This document shows, in pieces, positions 42,927 to 50,877 of a stretch of DNA of 64,000 nt. Source of the DNA: JAJPKK01 sp035311445 (GTDB lineage Bacteria > Pseudomonadota > Alphaproteobacteria > Rhizobiales > Xanthobacteraceae); contig DATGCX010000276.1 in NCBI GenBank assembly GCA_035311445.1, forward strand, positions 1-64,000, given 5' to 3'. The first letter of the stretch is position 1. Each line of letters begins with the position of its first letter. The notes under the pieces were generated by a model. That model saw only the letters and a list, made by a program, of their open reading frames with translations. It searched no databases and was not told the DNA's origin. Position numbers and translations under genes: made by a program.

Positions 42927-45900
42927 ATGGCATTTCACGCCGATCTGCATGTCCACTCCAAATATTCCCGAGCCACCAGCCGCGACCTGGATCTCGAGCA
43001 CCTCGCATGGTGGGCGGCCCGCAAGGGCATCGCCGTGGTCGGCACCGGGGATTGCGTACATCCGGCGTGGCTCGCGGAGATCAAGGACAAGCTGAAGCCT
43101 ATGGGTAACGGGCTGTTTTCCCTCAAACCCGAGATCGAGGCGGAGATCTGGAAAACCCTGCCGCCCTCATGCCGGATGCCGGTGCGCTTCATGCTGTCGG
43201 TCGAGATTTCGACCATCTACAAGAAAGGCGAGCGCACCCGGAAAATTCATCATCTCATTTATGTTGCCGACTTCGCTGCCGCCGACCGGCTCGCCACCAG
43301 CCTTGGACGAATAGGCAACATCGCTTCGGACGGTCGGCCCATCCTGGGTCTTGACTCACGAGACCTGCTGGAGATCGCGCTGGAATCCGGACCGGGCTCC
43401 TATCTTGTCCCGGCGCATATTTGGACGCCGTGGTTCGCCGCGCTTGGTTCGCAGTCCGGTTTCGATTCCATCGGCGAATGCTACGGGGATCTCTCCGGCC
43501 ACATCTTCGCGGTCGAAACCGGCTTGTCCTCCGATCCGGCGATGAACTGGCGGGTCTCGTCCCTCGACCGCTATCGCCTCGTATCCAATTCCGATGCGCA
43601 TTCGCCTGGCAAGCTCGGCCGCGAGGCGACGCGCTTTTCCTGCGAACCCGACTTCTTCGCGATACGACGCGCGCTTGAGACCGGCCACGGCTATGAGGGC
43701 ACGGTGGAGTTTTTCCCTGAGGAAGGGAAATACCACCTGGATGGACACCGCGCCTGCGGCGTGCGGCTCCATCCAGCCGAAACCATCGCCCATGAGGGAC
43801 GCTGCCCGGTTTGCGGCAACCGCATCACCTTGGGCGTGGCGCATCGCGTGGAGATGCTGGCGGACCGCTCGGAAGCGGAGCCCCCGCCGACCGCCGGCGC
43901 CGCGACGCCCCTGGTGCCGCTGCCCGAGATCCTCTCCGAGATCGTCGGCGGCGGTGTCGCCTCGCAGGGCGTGACGCGGGCTTATGATCGCACCACGGCT
44001 ACGCTCGGCGCGGAACTCTCCGTGCTGGAACGGACGCCCGTCGAAGACGTCGCAAAGGTCAATCCGCTGCTCGGCGAAGCGGTGGCGCGGCTGCGCGCCG
44101 GCGCCGTGATCCGGCAGGCCGGCTATGATGGCGAATACGGCGTGATCCGCCTATTCGAAGAGGGCGAGCTCGATCGCCTCACGCACGGCGCTCTGCTGTT
44201 CGAGGCGCCGCGGCGGCATCGGGCACGCGCCGGGAAGCGCGCTGCGCCAGCGGCAACGGAGACGCCAGAGCCGGTCGCCGCGCGCCCTCACTACCCTCCC
44301 ACGCCTGCGGAGCAGGATAGGCAGGCGGCCGGCCGGACCGGCGTCCTCGCCGCGCTCGATGCCGACCAAGCCCGCGCAGCCGAAGCGGCAGACGGGCCGC
44401 TGATCATCATGGCCGGCCCCGGCTCGGGCAAGACGCGCATGCTGACGCATCGCCTCGCCCATCTCGTGCTGGAACGCGGCATGCCGGCGGCCTCCTGCCT
44501 TGCGGTCACCTTCACGCGCCGCGCTGCCGAGGAATTGCGTGACCGGTTGTCCGCGCTGCTGCCGCGCCGCGCCGGGGCATGCGCGGTCCACAGCTTTCAT
44601 TCGCTGGGGCTCGCGATCCTGCGCGCCAATGGCGCGGCGGCCGACCTCAAACCGGATTTCCGCATCGCCGATGAACCGAAACGAAGAGCTGCCCTCGCGA
44701 CGGCGCTGGGCATCACGGATGCCAAGGCCGCGCGGCTCTTGAAGGCCGTCTCGCAGCTCAAGCGCACCGGACGCGAGCCCGATGATGCCGAGACAGCTGC
44801 GGCCCTTGCCGCCTGCCACCGGCTGGGGATGGAGCAGAACTGGGTCGATTTCGATGATCTGGTTGGGCTGGCGGTCGCGATCCTGGAGACCGATGGCGAG
44901 GTCGCGGCGCTGTGGCAGAACCGCTTCGCTTACGTTTGCGTCGATGAGTTCCAGGACGTGGACGAACCGCAATACCGGCTGCTGCAGCGTCTCGCGCCGC
45001 CGGCCGGCAATATCTGCGTGATCGGCGATCCGAACCAGGCGATCTACGGCTTCCGCGGCGCGACGGCGGCCTGCTTCACGCGGTTCCGGCAGGATTTCCC
45101 CTCGGCGCGCACCATGCGGCTCGGACGCAACTACCGTTCCACCGGCACCATCGTCACCGCCGCCGCGCAGGTCATTGGCAGCGGAATGCCGGAGGACATC
45201 ACGCGGCCGATACAGGATCCGGTCGTCGTCCACGCCGCGTCGAGCGAACAGGCGGAAGCGGAGTTCGTGGCCGCCACGATCGAGAGCCTTTTGGGCGGGC
45301 ACGACCTGTTGGCGGCCAACAGAGAACAAAACGGCAAGAAGGCCGGCAGACCGCTCGGCTTTGCCGATTTCGCGGTGCTGTACCGTACCGATGCACAGTC
45401 AGCCGCGCTGAGGGAGGCATTCGACCGGGCCGGCATTCCCTTCAAGAAAAGTTCCCCCGCGCCCATTGCGGGCCAGCCTCTGGTGCGGGCTTTGTTGGAA
45501 GCGCTGGAGCAGCAGGGCGCCGATCTCCGCGCTCTAAAATTGTCCGCGCGTATCGCCGCAGCGGCCGAACAGATGCGGTGGGACGGGGCGCCGTCCAAGG
45601 CTGCGCGTTCATTGGACACGCCAGGCGTTGCGGCGCTGGCCGAAGCGCGCCGCTGGCTCACCGCGCTCGCCGGCACCGGCGACACGGGGGATGAGGCGTT
45701 GCTGCGCGAGCAGGTCGCCCTCTCGACGGAAGCGGATTTCTGGGATGCGCGTGCCGAGCGGGTGTCGCTGCTCACCATACATGCCGCGAAGGGACTGGAA
45801 TTCTCGGTGGTGTTCGTGGTCGGGCTCGAAGACGGGCTGATGCCGTTTTCGTGGGGAAGTTCGGGGGTTTCCTGCGAAAATTCAGGGGTTTCCCGGGGAA

Positions 45901-46169
45901 CGTCTGGGGTCGAAGACACCCCTGACGAACGCGGCCCGGATGCCGGTACCGATCAGGCATCCGAGGAGCGCCGCCTATTCTACGTCGCCATGACCCGCGC
46001 GAAGGACCGCCTGTTCCTCAGCCGCGCCTTGCAGCGCACTTGGCGCGGCCAGCTTCGCACCCTGCCGCCGTCGCCTTTCTTGAGCCATATCGCGGTGGAG
46101 CTGGTGCTTCATCATGCGGCGCCTGCCCGAAAGGAGCGGCGCGAAACAGGGCAATACAGCTTGTTCTGA
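42927..46169 (+). CDS. EndoQ-like PHP nuclease fused to a UvrD/Rep-type helicase
   Basis: 1080 residues. The N-terminal part (about 1-320) has the PHP metal motifs 'HADLHVHSKYS' (His8, His10), 'VPAHIWTPWF' and 'SNSDAHSP', then a zinc-finger-like block with Cys277, His282, Cys293 and Cys296 and 'LGVAHRVEMLADR'. This is the layout of endonuclease Q, which nicks DNA at deaminated bases. After a linker (about 320-465) comes an SF1 helicase: Walker A 'AGPGSGKTR' near 495, 'DEFQDVDEPQY', 'IGDPNQAIYGFRGA', 'TIHAAKGLEFSVVFVVG' and 'YVAMTRAKDRLF'. The fusion suggests excision of a damaged strand after nicking. Stands alone. Confidence 0.88.
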   Translation: MAFHADLHVHSKYSRATSRDLDLEHLAWWAARKGIAVVGTGDCVHPAWLAEIKDKLKPMGNGLFSLKPEIEAEIWKTLPPSCRMPVRFMLSVEISTIYKKGERTRKIHHLIYVADFAAADRLATSLGRIGNIASDGRPILGLDSRDLLEIALESGPGSYLVPAHIWTPWFAALGSQSGFDSIGECYGDLSGHIFAVETGLSSDPAMNWRVSSLDRYRLVSNSDAHSPGKLGREATRFSCEPDFFAIRRALETGHGYEGTVEFFPEEGKYHLDGHRACGVRLHPAETIAHEGRCPVCGNRITLGVAHRVEMLADRSEAEPPPTAGAATPLVPLPEILSEIVGGGVASQGVTRAYDRTTATLGAELSVLERTPVEDVAKVNPLLGEAVARLRAGAVIRQAGYDGEYGVIRLFEEGELDRLTHGALLFEAPRRHRARAGKRAAPAATETPEPVAARPHYPPTPAEQDRQAAGRTGVLAALDADQARAAEAADGPLIIMAGPGSGKTRMLTHRLAHLVLERGMPAASCLAVTFTRRAAEELRDRLSALLPRRAGACAVHSFHSLGLAILRANGAAADLKPDFRIADEPKRRAALATALGITDAKAARLLKAVSQLKRTGREPDDAETAAALAACHRLGMEQNWVDFDDLVGLAVAILETDGEVAALWQNRFAYVCVDEFQDVDEPQYRLLQRLAPPAGNICVIGDPNQAIYGFRGATAACFTRFRQDFPSARTMRLGRNYRSTGTIVTAAAQVIGSGMPEDITRPIQDPVVVHAASSEQAEAEFVAATIESLLGGHDLLAANREQNGKKAGRPLGFADFAVLYRTDAQSAALREAFDRAGIPFKKSSPAPIAGQPLVRALLEALEQQGADLRALKLSARIAAAAEQMRWDGAPSKAARSLDTPGVAALAEARRWLTALAGTGDTGDEALLREQVALSTEADFWDARAERVSLLTIHAAKGLEFSVVFVVGLEDGLMPFSWGSSGVSCENSGVSRGTSGVEDTPDERGPDAGTDQASEERRLFYVAMTRAKDRLFLSRALQRTWRGQLRTLPPSPFLSHIAVELVLHHAAPARKERRETGQYSLF

Positions 46170-46217
46170 AGCGGCTCGCATGAGAGGGCATTGCAGCAAA
46201 CAAAACTTGCGTCGCGT

Positions 46218-46248
46218 CCCTGTGTGGACTAAGTTAGTCCACACAGGG
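46218..46248 (+). promoter_or_regulatory. 31-base palindromic operator before the second antitoxin gene
   Basis: Two perfect 15-base arms around a single G: left arm 'CCCTGTGTGGACTAA', right arm its exact complement. It ends eight bases before the GTG start and its right edge contains the GGGAG ribosome site, so protein bound here would block both transcription and translation. Almost certainly the autoregulatory site of the toxin-antitoxin pair. Confidence 0.75.
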
Positions 46249-46256
46249 AGTAACCT

Positions 46257-46499
46257 GTGCAGACCGTGAATGTTCATGCCGCCAAGACACATTTTTCGCG
46301 CCTCGTGGACCAAGCGGCCGGCGGGGAAGAGATCATCATTGCCAAGGCCGGCAAACCCGTGGCCAAGCTCGTCCCGCTGACGCCCCCACACGATCGGCCG
46401 AAGCGCCGTCTGGGTGCTCTGGCAGGGGTCGCCGTCGTACCTCCGGATTTCGATGCCCCGCTTCCGGATGATGTGATTGGTGCTTTCGAGGGTCGGTGA
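46257..46499 (+). CDS. Phd/YefM-type antitoxin
   Basis: 80 residues from GTG. 'VNVHAAKTHFSRLVDQAAGG' and 'IIIAKAGKPVAKLVPLTPP' form the DNA-binding Phd fold; the tail ('FDAPLPDDVIGAFEGR') is the toxin-binding end common to VapB partners of this PIN subtype. Stop and toxin start are adjacent. Regulated by the palindrome upstream. Confidence 0.92.
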   Translation: MQTVNVHAAKTHFSRLVDQAAGGEEIIIAKAGKPVAKLVPLTPPHDRPKRRLGALAGVAVVPPDFDAPLPDDVIGAFEGR

Positions 46500-46886
46500 G
46501 TGCGCCTGTTGCTCGATACGCATGTCCTGCTGTGGGCGCTGATCGAGCCGAGAAGGTTGAGCGCCGAAATTCAGGCCCTGCTGGAAAATCCCGACCATGA
46601 GGTTCTGTTCAGCGCGGCCAGCGTCTGGGAGATGGCGATCAAGGCTGCGCTCGGCCGCGCCGACTTCCGCGTGCCTCCGGCGACGATCGTCGAGGCCGCT
46701 CAGGCCAGCGGATTCATCGAGCTTCCGGTGCGCGCGGCGGCGGCGCTGAAGGTCGCGGCGCTTCCCCATCATCACCGTGACCCGTTTGATCGCCTCCTGG
46801 TGGCGCAGGCAATGACGGAGCCGGCGGCGCTCTACACCGCCGACGCGCAACTTGGTGTGTATTCGGAGCTTGTCGTGTGCATCTGA
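46500..46886 (+). CDS. VapC-type PIN-domain ribonuclease toxin
   Basis: 128 residues from a GTG that directly follows the antitoxin stop. 'RLLLDTHVLLWALIEPRRLS', 'LFSAASVWEMAIKAALGRAD' and 'HHHRDPFDRLLVAQAM' give the Asp, Glu and Asp of the PIN active site. It is of the same subtype as the broken copy at 30088-30384 and different from the one at 40792-41202. Confidence 0.93.
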   Translation: MRLLLDTHVLLWALIEPRRLSAEIQALLENPDHEVLFSAASVWEMAIKAALGRADFRVPPATIVEAAQASGFIELPVRAAAALKVAALPHHHRDPFDRLLVAQAMTEPAALYTADAQLGVYSELVVCI

Positions 46887-46950
46887 GGCGACGCGCTGGC
46901 CCTCTGGGATGACGGGTCTCAAGTACGGAAATGAGGTGGTGATCCAAAAA

Positions 46951-46981
46951 ATACCCTACGAAACTTGAATTCGTAGGGTAT
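46951..46981 (-). terminator. Strong hairpin with a T-tract on the minus strand
   Basis: 12-base perfect stem (ATACCCTACGAA) with a seven-base loop. On the minus strand it is followed by a run of T, as in an intrinsic terminator; on the plus strand the T-run is absent. No minus-strand gene ends here, so its use is unclear; it may insulate the toxin pair from the oxygenase gene. Confidence 0.45.
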
Positions 46982-47199
46982 CGGACACCCCTGGGATCGC
47001 GGCAGCACAACCGTGTCGAGCGCAAGCGAAGGGGTCTTAACGGCGGCAACGGTTATCGATCACGCAACCAGCTTGGATGCCTCCGTCGGCGCGAGTGACC
47101 ATGTCTGGTTATCCATCCACAGGATTTAGCGGCAGCCGATTGGGCCAGAAAGCCGCCGCGTGCCATGATCCCCCGCGATGGCGGCGAGTGCGGGAGAGA

Positions 47200-49593
47200 A
47201 TGGCGATGCCGGGTATCTGCGAAGAATTGGCGGAGTTGCTGAGTACGGTGCAACGGCCAGGCGACTTCTTTGCCTCCGGCCGCCTGGAGCTTCTGGCGCC
47301 ACGCTTGACGGTCGACGGCGTCGGTCAAATCGCGTTGCCGCTCCTTCCTGTTCAGGCCGAGCAGCTGATCGCCCTGGCGGAGCGCGCGCCCTATGGACGC
47401 GGCGCGGCGACGATCGTCGATACGAACGTGAGGCGCACATGGCAGATCGGGCCGGATCGCGTGGGGCTGGATGGCAAGCACTGGCAGGCCACGCTCGACC
47501 GGGTCGTTGCGCTGGCTGCCGCGGGGCTCGGCGTCGATGAGCCGGTCTCGGCCGAGCTCTACAAACTGCTCATCTATGACAAGGGCAGCTTCTTCGTCAG
47601 CCACCGCGATACTGAGAAGGTGCCGGGCATGTTTGCAACGCTCGTGTTGGCGCTGCCCTCGCAGTCGTCGGGTGGAGAGCTTGTGGTGCGTCACAAGGAC
47701 CGCGAAGTGAGGCTTGACCTCGCAAACGACGATCCTGCCGAGATGACATTTGCCGCCTTCTACGCGGACTGCGCGCACGAAGTTCTCCCAGTCACCGCTG
47801 GCTGCCGGGCCACGCTCGTCTACAATCTCTTACGCAAAGGCAAAGGCGGCACACTGAGACCGCCGAGCTACGAGAAAGAAACGGCGCGCGCCACGGCACT
47901 GCTTCAGGAATGGGGGAAGAGCACGACGGTGCCGGGCGACGGCGTGCCCGAGAAAGTGGTCTATCCGCTTGAGCACGCCTACTCGCTGGCAGAGTTCGAC
48001 TTCGCCAATCTCAAGGGTGTCGATGCTGCTGTCGCAGCGCTTCTCAACTGTTCGGCGTCTGAGGCGGAGTGCGATCTGCATCTGGCGCTCGTCTCGATCG
48101 AGGAGAGTGGGTCGGCGGAATATTCTGGGTCATACCGAAGCCGTTACCGCAGCTATGACGATGACGACAATGACGAGTTCGAGGTGGGCGAGGTGATCGA
48201 CCGCTCGGAATATTTGTCCGAGTGGCGGCGCGCCGACCGCCAGCCGGTTGCGCTCGGAGAAATTCCGATCGAGGAGGGCGAGGTCTCGCCGCCCGATGCC
48301 CTCGAGGACATGAAGCCCAACGAGGAACATTTCCACGAGGCCACGGGTAACGCAGGCGCCTCCTTCGAGCGCACATACCGCCGTGCAGCCCTAGTGCTCT
48401 GGCCGCAGCGAAAGCGCCTCGCGGTGATCAATCAGGCCGGCCCTGCGGCGACCCTACCCTATCTCGACTCGCTGGCAGCGAAATGGATCGATGAAGGTGC
48501 GAAGCAGGATTCGGCGCTTTGGACCGAGGCGCATGAGCTCTCCGGACATGTGCTCGACACTTGGCCTAAAGGGGATTGGTACGGAATTGGCCAGGACGAC
48601 GACGAGGACGATGCGACGGCCGATGGCGTGGCAGACCACGGACAGTCGGAACTGGCGCGTCTCCTCGCCGCGCTGACGACGCTCAAGGACGAAACGCGGA
48701 TCGAGGCCGCCATTGCGCTCCTTACCGCGCGCCGTGGACACGACAAGAGCGACAACTCTGCCATTCTCGGGGCTGTGGTGCTGTTTCCGCCGAAGCGCGC
48801 CGCCCAGATGATCGCGGCGATTATTGCAAGCCACGCGAGCGGCGCCCTGGCCCCGTACTGCGCCCTCTTGAGGGCCGCAATCGCGGGCCCCTTTGCGGCT
48901 GAGCCGAAGCATCTCGGCACCGCAGCCGAAGGCTTGATCGCATCACTCCCGGGTGATCCCGCGCTCGCCCCCGTCGATCAATGGGGGCGCCGGCGCCACG
49001 TCACCCCTCGCGCCGGCACCGTCGCCGATCTCGTGACGATTGCCGAGGCGGTCGACGCCGAACTGGCCAGCCGGCTGGCCGAGCATTTGCTCGCCTGGCC
49101 CAAGACCTATGGCTGCGACCGCGCGCTGGTTCCGGCGGTCAAGCGCCTGCTGGAAAGCGGCACGCGCAGATCCGGTGCGGCCATGACGCGCCTGCTTGCG
49201 GCTGGTCTCGCGCATCTCGAGGCGCGTGCGGCCGAACCCTTGGAGGCGCCGCAGAACTGGTCGCGCCCAAACGACATCCGCTGCTCGTGCGAGCATTGCG
49301 CCCCGCTCCGTCGCTTCCTTGTGAACCCCGTGACCGAGACATGGACGCTCAAAGCCGCCCAGCAGTTCCGCAGCCATGTGGAAGGAGAGATCAGGACGGC
49401 GCGCGCCGATCTCGATGTCACAACGGAGCGCCGTGGCTCGCCCCACGGTCTCGTCTGCCGAAAAAACAGCGCCAGCTACGAGCGGCGCGTCGCGCAGCGC
49501 CGCCAAGACCTGGCCGACATCGCGATACTGAAGGGCACAACGGACACCGCCGCCGATGATCGTCGCAAACGTGCGCTCCCACTTGCCCGATAG
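47200..49593 (+). CDS. Large 2-oxoglutarate/Fe(II) oxygenase-domain protein
   Basis: 797 residues. The N-terminal prolyl-4-hydroxylase-like domain has the iron triad His135, Asp137 ('FFVSHRDTEK'), His193 ('DCAHEVLPV') and the 2-oxoglutarate-binding Arg203 ('GCRATLVYN'). About 590 further residues follow, with an acidic low-complexity stretch ('YDDDDNDEFEVGE'), a second one near 'GQDDDEDDATADG' and a Cys-containing motif 'RCSCEHCAPLRRFLV' near 710. It probably hydroxylates a protein. Start at 47200 is tentative: an ATG two codons later and an open frame upstream exist. Confidence 0.8.
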   Translation: MAMPGICEELAELLSTVQRPGDFFASGRLELLAPRLTVDGVGQIALPLLPVQAEQLIALAERAPYGRGAATIVDTNVRRTWQIGPDRVGLDGKHWQATLDRVVALAAAGLGVDEPVSAELYKLLIYDKGSFFVSHRDTEKVPGMFATLVLALPSQSSGGELVVRHKDREVRLDLANDDPAEMTFAAFYADCAHEVLPVTAGCRATLVYNLLRKGKGGTLRPPSYEKETARATALLQEWGKSTTVPGDGVPEKVVYPLEHAYSLAEFDFANLKGVDAAVAALLNCSASEAECDLHLALVSIEESGSAEYSGSYRSRYRSYDDDDNDEFEVGEVIDRSEYLSEWRRADRQPVALGEIPIEEGEVSPPDALEDMKPNEEHFHEATGNAGASFERTYRRAALVLWPQRKRLAVINQAGPAATLPYLDSLAAKWIDEGAKQDSALWTEAHELSGHVLDTWPKGDWYGIGQDDDEDDATADGVADHGQSELARLLAALTTLKDETRIEAAIALLTARRGHDKSDNSAILGAVVLFPPKRAAQMIAAIIASHASGALAPYCALLRAAIAGPFAAEPKHLGTAAEGLIASLPGDPALAPVDQWGRRRHVTPRAGTVADLVTIAEAVDAELASRLAEHLLAWPKTYGCDRALVPAVKRLLESGTRRSGAAMTRLLAAGLAHLEARAAEPLEAPQNWSRPNDIRCSCEHCAPLRRFLVNPVTETWTLKAAQQFRSHVEGEIRTARADLDVTTERRGSPHGLVCRKNSASYERRVAQRRQDLADIAILKGTTDTAADDRRKRALPLAR

Positions 49594-49644
49594 CGGAGCG
49601 GGGGAGTTGATTTGGAGTCTTCCGTACCTATCTAGAGAGCGGAT

Positions 49645-49695
49645 ATGGCTGATCTGTTGGTTCGCGGCGTTGATGAAGAGATTGTGCAGGCGCTT
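49645..49695 (+). pseudogene. FitA-like ribbon-helix-helix antitoxin, N-terminal stub
   Basis: An ATG followed by 'ADLLVRGVDEEIVQAL', the usual start of FitA/VapB-type ribbon-helix-helix antitoxins, after which similarity stops abruptly. The frame continues to 49905 with unrelated sequence that lies inside the antisense of the kinase-like gene. This marks an insertion or deletion edge. Confidence 0.6.
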
Positions 49696-49771
49696 GAGGA
49701 CGCCAATCCACTGATATCACTTGATCGCATTATTCCAAAGGTTGGCAGTTCGCCGGTAAAGCTTAACGCCC

Positions 49772-50776
49772 CTAAAGCAGTGCAGGCTGATATTCGTCCG
49801 TTGCGCTCGGACTGGCAATGCCGTACCGGCCCGGATCGAGTTTCCAGCGTGGCGGAAATGCCAAAGGGTCGAGGGCTCGATGCGTGCGCTTATATATTTG
49901 CTTAATTCGCTGGCGATTGGCGACTCCCTCAATCTCTGGATGGGCGACACGAGTGTATTTAGATATTTCGCAAAACAGATTCTGACAGTCGATGGGCTGA
50001 AGCGGCCTCCCTAACATGCCATCGAAATCAAGGTGACGCGCAGCGAACTCGATGTCCTGCCGGTCGGTCACCCAGCGAATGATCCATTCAGATGATCGGC
50101 CGTCGAGAGACGTGAAGCATTTCGAGATTCCATCGAGCGCACCCGGGCCGGCCACCACGAAAGTCGACTCGTCAAAATTGAGCAAGCTCGAATAGTTGAG
50201 ATCGATAGTGTATTGGAACGCCAAAAAACGACCTAGCCCCGGATAGGAGAGGATATGTTCATAGACGGTTTCTAGGTCGGGGACCTGACGCAGGCGATCT
50301 GGTAGCCGATCTGCCATCATGCGTGCAATCAGGGCCAGATGGTTGGAATGCTTCCGTTCGTGTCCGAAGGGTGGCGTCGGCATGATATAGGCGGCTGAGT
50401 ATATATGCCGGCCGCGGCTGTAAAGCAGGGTCAATGTCCGATCAAGCGCTTCAAGATCGGCCGTTCGCCAAACGAGCGGCCCATGGACAGCCTCCAGCGC
50501 CTCCCAAGTCTCAATCTTGTTGAAGATCTTAAACAGCAAGGTTCGGAAGAAAATCTCGCCTGGCTCTTGCGAGCGGTGCGCACCATATTGCACCTCGCCA
50601 ATTAAGTATTGGCTCACGCGATCGCTTACGCGAAAAGCGTTAGTGAAGCGGTAGAGGCGCAAAATGGGATCGTTTGTCCACGGACCTACTGGATCACGTC
50701 GGCGCCTGTAGAACATCGCTAACCGTTCCGCCGCGAACCGCCAATAAGTGTCAAAGGCTACCGTCGTAGCAATCAC
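49772..50776 (-). CDS. 5-hydroxymethyl-dU DNA kinase-like protein (HMUDK / alpha-glutamyl-putrescinyl-thymine pyrophosphorylase clade)
   Basis: 334 residues from GTG. 'DPILRLYRFTNAFRVSDRVS' and 'EIFFRTLLFKIFNKIETWEA' are the hallmark blocks of the family that includes the 5-hydroxymethyluracil DNA kinase of hypermodified phages. 'AYIMPTPP' and 'LLNFDESTFVVAGPGALDGI' follow, the latter in the C-terminal half that recalls a helix-hairpin-helix glycosylase fold. It should act on 5-hydroxymethyl-dU in DNA or on a related thymine base. It is divergent from the MazG-like gene, 101 bases away. Confidence 0.8.
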   Translation of the reverse strand: MIATTVAFDTYWRFAAERLAMFYRRRRDPVGPWTNDPILRLYRFTNAFRVSDRVSQYLIGEVQYGAHRSQEPGEIFFRTLLFKIFNKIETWEALEAVHGPLVWRTADLEALDRTLTLLYSRGRHIYSAAYIMPTPPFGHERKHSNHLALIARMMADRLPDRLRQVPDLETVYEHILSYPGLGRFLAFQYTIDLNYSSLLNFDESTFVVAGPGALDGISKCFTSLDGRSSEWIIRWVTDRQDIEFAARHLDFDGMLGRPLQPIDCQNLFCEISKYTRVAHPEIEGVANRQRIKQIYKRTHRALDPLAFPPRWKLDPGRYGIASPSATDEYQPALL

Positions 50777-50877
50777 GTCAGAAGACCTTCGCTCAGGTGG
50801 GCCACTTTCAAATGGATCACAACTTGACCGCGTCAGATCGAATCTGGTTAAGCATAACAGAGCATAGAAGGTAGGTC

